NCBI GenBank assembly: GCA_964485515.1
Contig: CAZALT010000209.1
Location: 1 to 5,331, forward strand
Origin: CAZALT01 sp964485515
GTDB lineage: Bacteria > Actinomycetota > Acidimicrobiia > Acidimicrobiales > Acidimicrobilacustridaceae
Length of the DNA stretch: 5,331 bases
Reading direction: 5' to 3'
Positions 4,685-5,331 of this stretch are shown one piece after another (position 1 is the stretch's first letter; each line of letters starts with the position of its first letter). A model generated the notes under the pieces. It worked only from the letters and a program-made list of their open reading frames with translations. It searched no databases and was not told the origin of the DNA. A program made the position numbers and the translations under genes.

Positions 4685-5331
4685 TCAACGACGACGCCCA
4701 CCACCGCGGCGGCCGCCGCGATCGCCGGAGCGCTCGCCACCGGAGGACGCCGGCCCGAGGTCACCGAACTCGTTGGTGGCCTCTTCGGCGAAGGCGTCCT
4801 CGAACGACACGAACTCGCGGTCACTCGGCTTCTCGTCGGACGACGAGCTGCGCTCGGACGACGAACCCCGGTCGCTCCGGTCGCTGCGCGCCGGGCGGTC
4901 GCCGCCACGGTCGCCACGATCGCCGCCGTCGCTCTTGGCCTCGGGGGCCGGCGACGAGGCGAGGCTCAGCGAGACCTTGCCGTTGGGGTCGACGTCGTCG
5001 ACCCGCACCTCGACCTCGGCACCGAGCTCGAAGACGTCCTCGACCTTGTCGATGCGCTTGCCGCCACCCATCTTCGAGATGTGCAGCAGTCCGTCGCGAC
5101 CCGGGAGGATGTTGACGAACGCTCCGAACTTGGTGATGTTGACCACGCGACCCGGGTACACGGCGCCGACCTCGGCCGTGGGCGGGTTGAGGATGAGGCG
5201 GATCTGGCGCTCGGCCTCGGCCACGGCGCCACCGTCGGTGGAGCCGATGGACACGACACCGACCGTGCCGTCGTCATCGACGGAGATGTCGGCGCCGGTC
5301 TCGGCCTGGATGGCGTTGATGACCTTGCCCT
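4685..5331 (-). CDS. pnp: Polyribonucleotide nucleotidyltransferase (PNPase), C-terminal part (5' end outside window)
   Basis: The frame enters from the right edge and ends with TGA 4687-4685; about 214 C-terminal residues are visible. The first residues, GKVINAIQAETGADISVDDDGTV, are the KH domain just past its GxxG loop. A complete S1 RNA-binding domain follows (about 5170-4955), with VGAVYPGRVVNITKFGAFVN, GLLHIS and GKVSLSL. PNPase degrades RNA 3' to 5' by phosphorolysis. The two RNase PH-like catalytic domains are outside the window. A low-complexity tail of about 89 residues follows the S1 domain: an Asp/Arg/Gly and Ser-rich part, a short acidic-aromatic island with FVSFEDAF (4813-4790), then a Gly/Arg-rich end finishing RRGGGRRR. 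It is the upstream gene of the pnp-M16 pair. Confidence 0.95.
   Translation of the reverse strand, partial: GKVINAIQAETGADISVDDDGTVGVVSIGSTDGGAVAEAERQIRLILNPPTAEVGAVYPGRVVNITKFGAFVNILPGRDGLLHISKMGGGKRIDKVEDVFELGAEVEVRVDDVDPNGKVSLSLASSPAPEAKSDGGDRGDRGGDRPARSDRSDRGSSSERSSSSDEKPSDREFVSFEDAFAEEATNEFGDLGPASSGGERSGDRGGRRGGGRRR

Overview
This is a high-GC chromosomal window with a strong third-position G/C bias and several GTG starts. Protein similarity and gene order point to an actinobacterium, most likely of the Acidimicrobiia (Ilumatobacter-like) type. That placement rests on recognising protein families and was not computed. I see no rRNA, tRNA, CRISPR array, insertion sequence or prophage gene, and no undescribed multi-gene system. 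The genes are housekeeping; the more unusual material lies in the intergenic DNA.

Layout from left to right: (1) the 3' end of a fused isobutyryl-CoA mutase gene (icmF, +), which enters from outside the window; (2) a perfect 17-bp-arm hairpin between convergent genes; (3) a SURF1-family cytochrome oxidase assembly gene (-); (4) a divergent promoter region of about 200 bp with a 16-bp direct repeat; (5) a divergent VTT/DedA-like membrane protein gene (+); (6) a convergent region of about 210 bp holding a 13-bp tandem repeat array and a 9-bp repeat; (7) dapB (-); (8) an M16-family zinc peptidase gene (-); (9) the 3' end of pnp (polynucleotide phosphorylase, -), which runs off the right edge.

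pnp, the M16 peptidase and dapB are all transcribed leftward. This matches the arrangement seen in many actinobacteria, where pnp (gpsI) is followed by an M16 peptidase (pepR) with dapB nearby. The peptidase starts about 19 bp after the pnp stop, so the two are probably co-transcribed. dapB lies 102 bp further on and has its own promoter-like element. SURF1 and the VTT protein are divergently transcribed. Three starts (SURF1, VTT, dapB) have a TANNNT -10-like hexamer ending 6-9 nt before the start codon and no Shine-Dalgarno sequence, which suggests leaderless or near-leaderless transcripts.

The functions are mostly independent: acyl-CoA carbon-skeleton rearrangement (IcmF), cytochrome oxidase assembly (SURF1), membrane lipid or transport homeostasis (VTT), lysine/diaminopimelate synthesis (DapB), protein processing (M16) and RNA turnover (PNPase).
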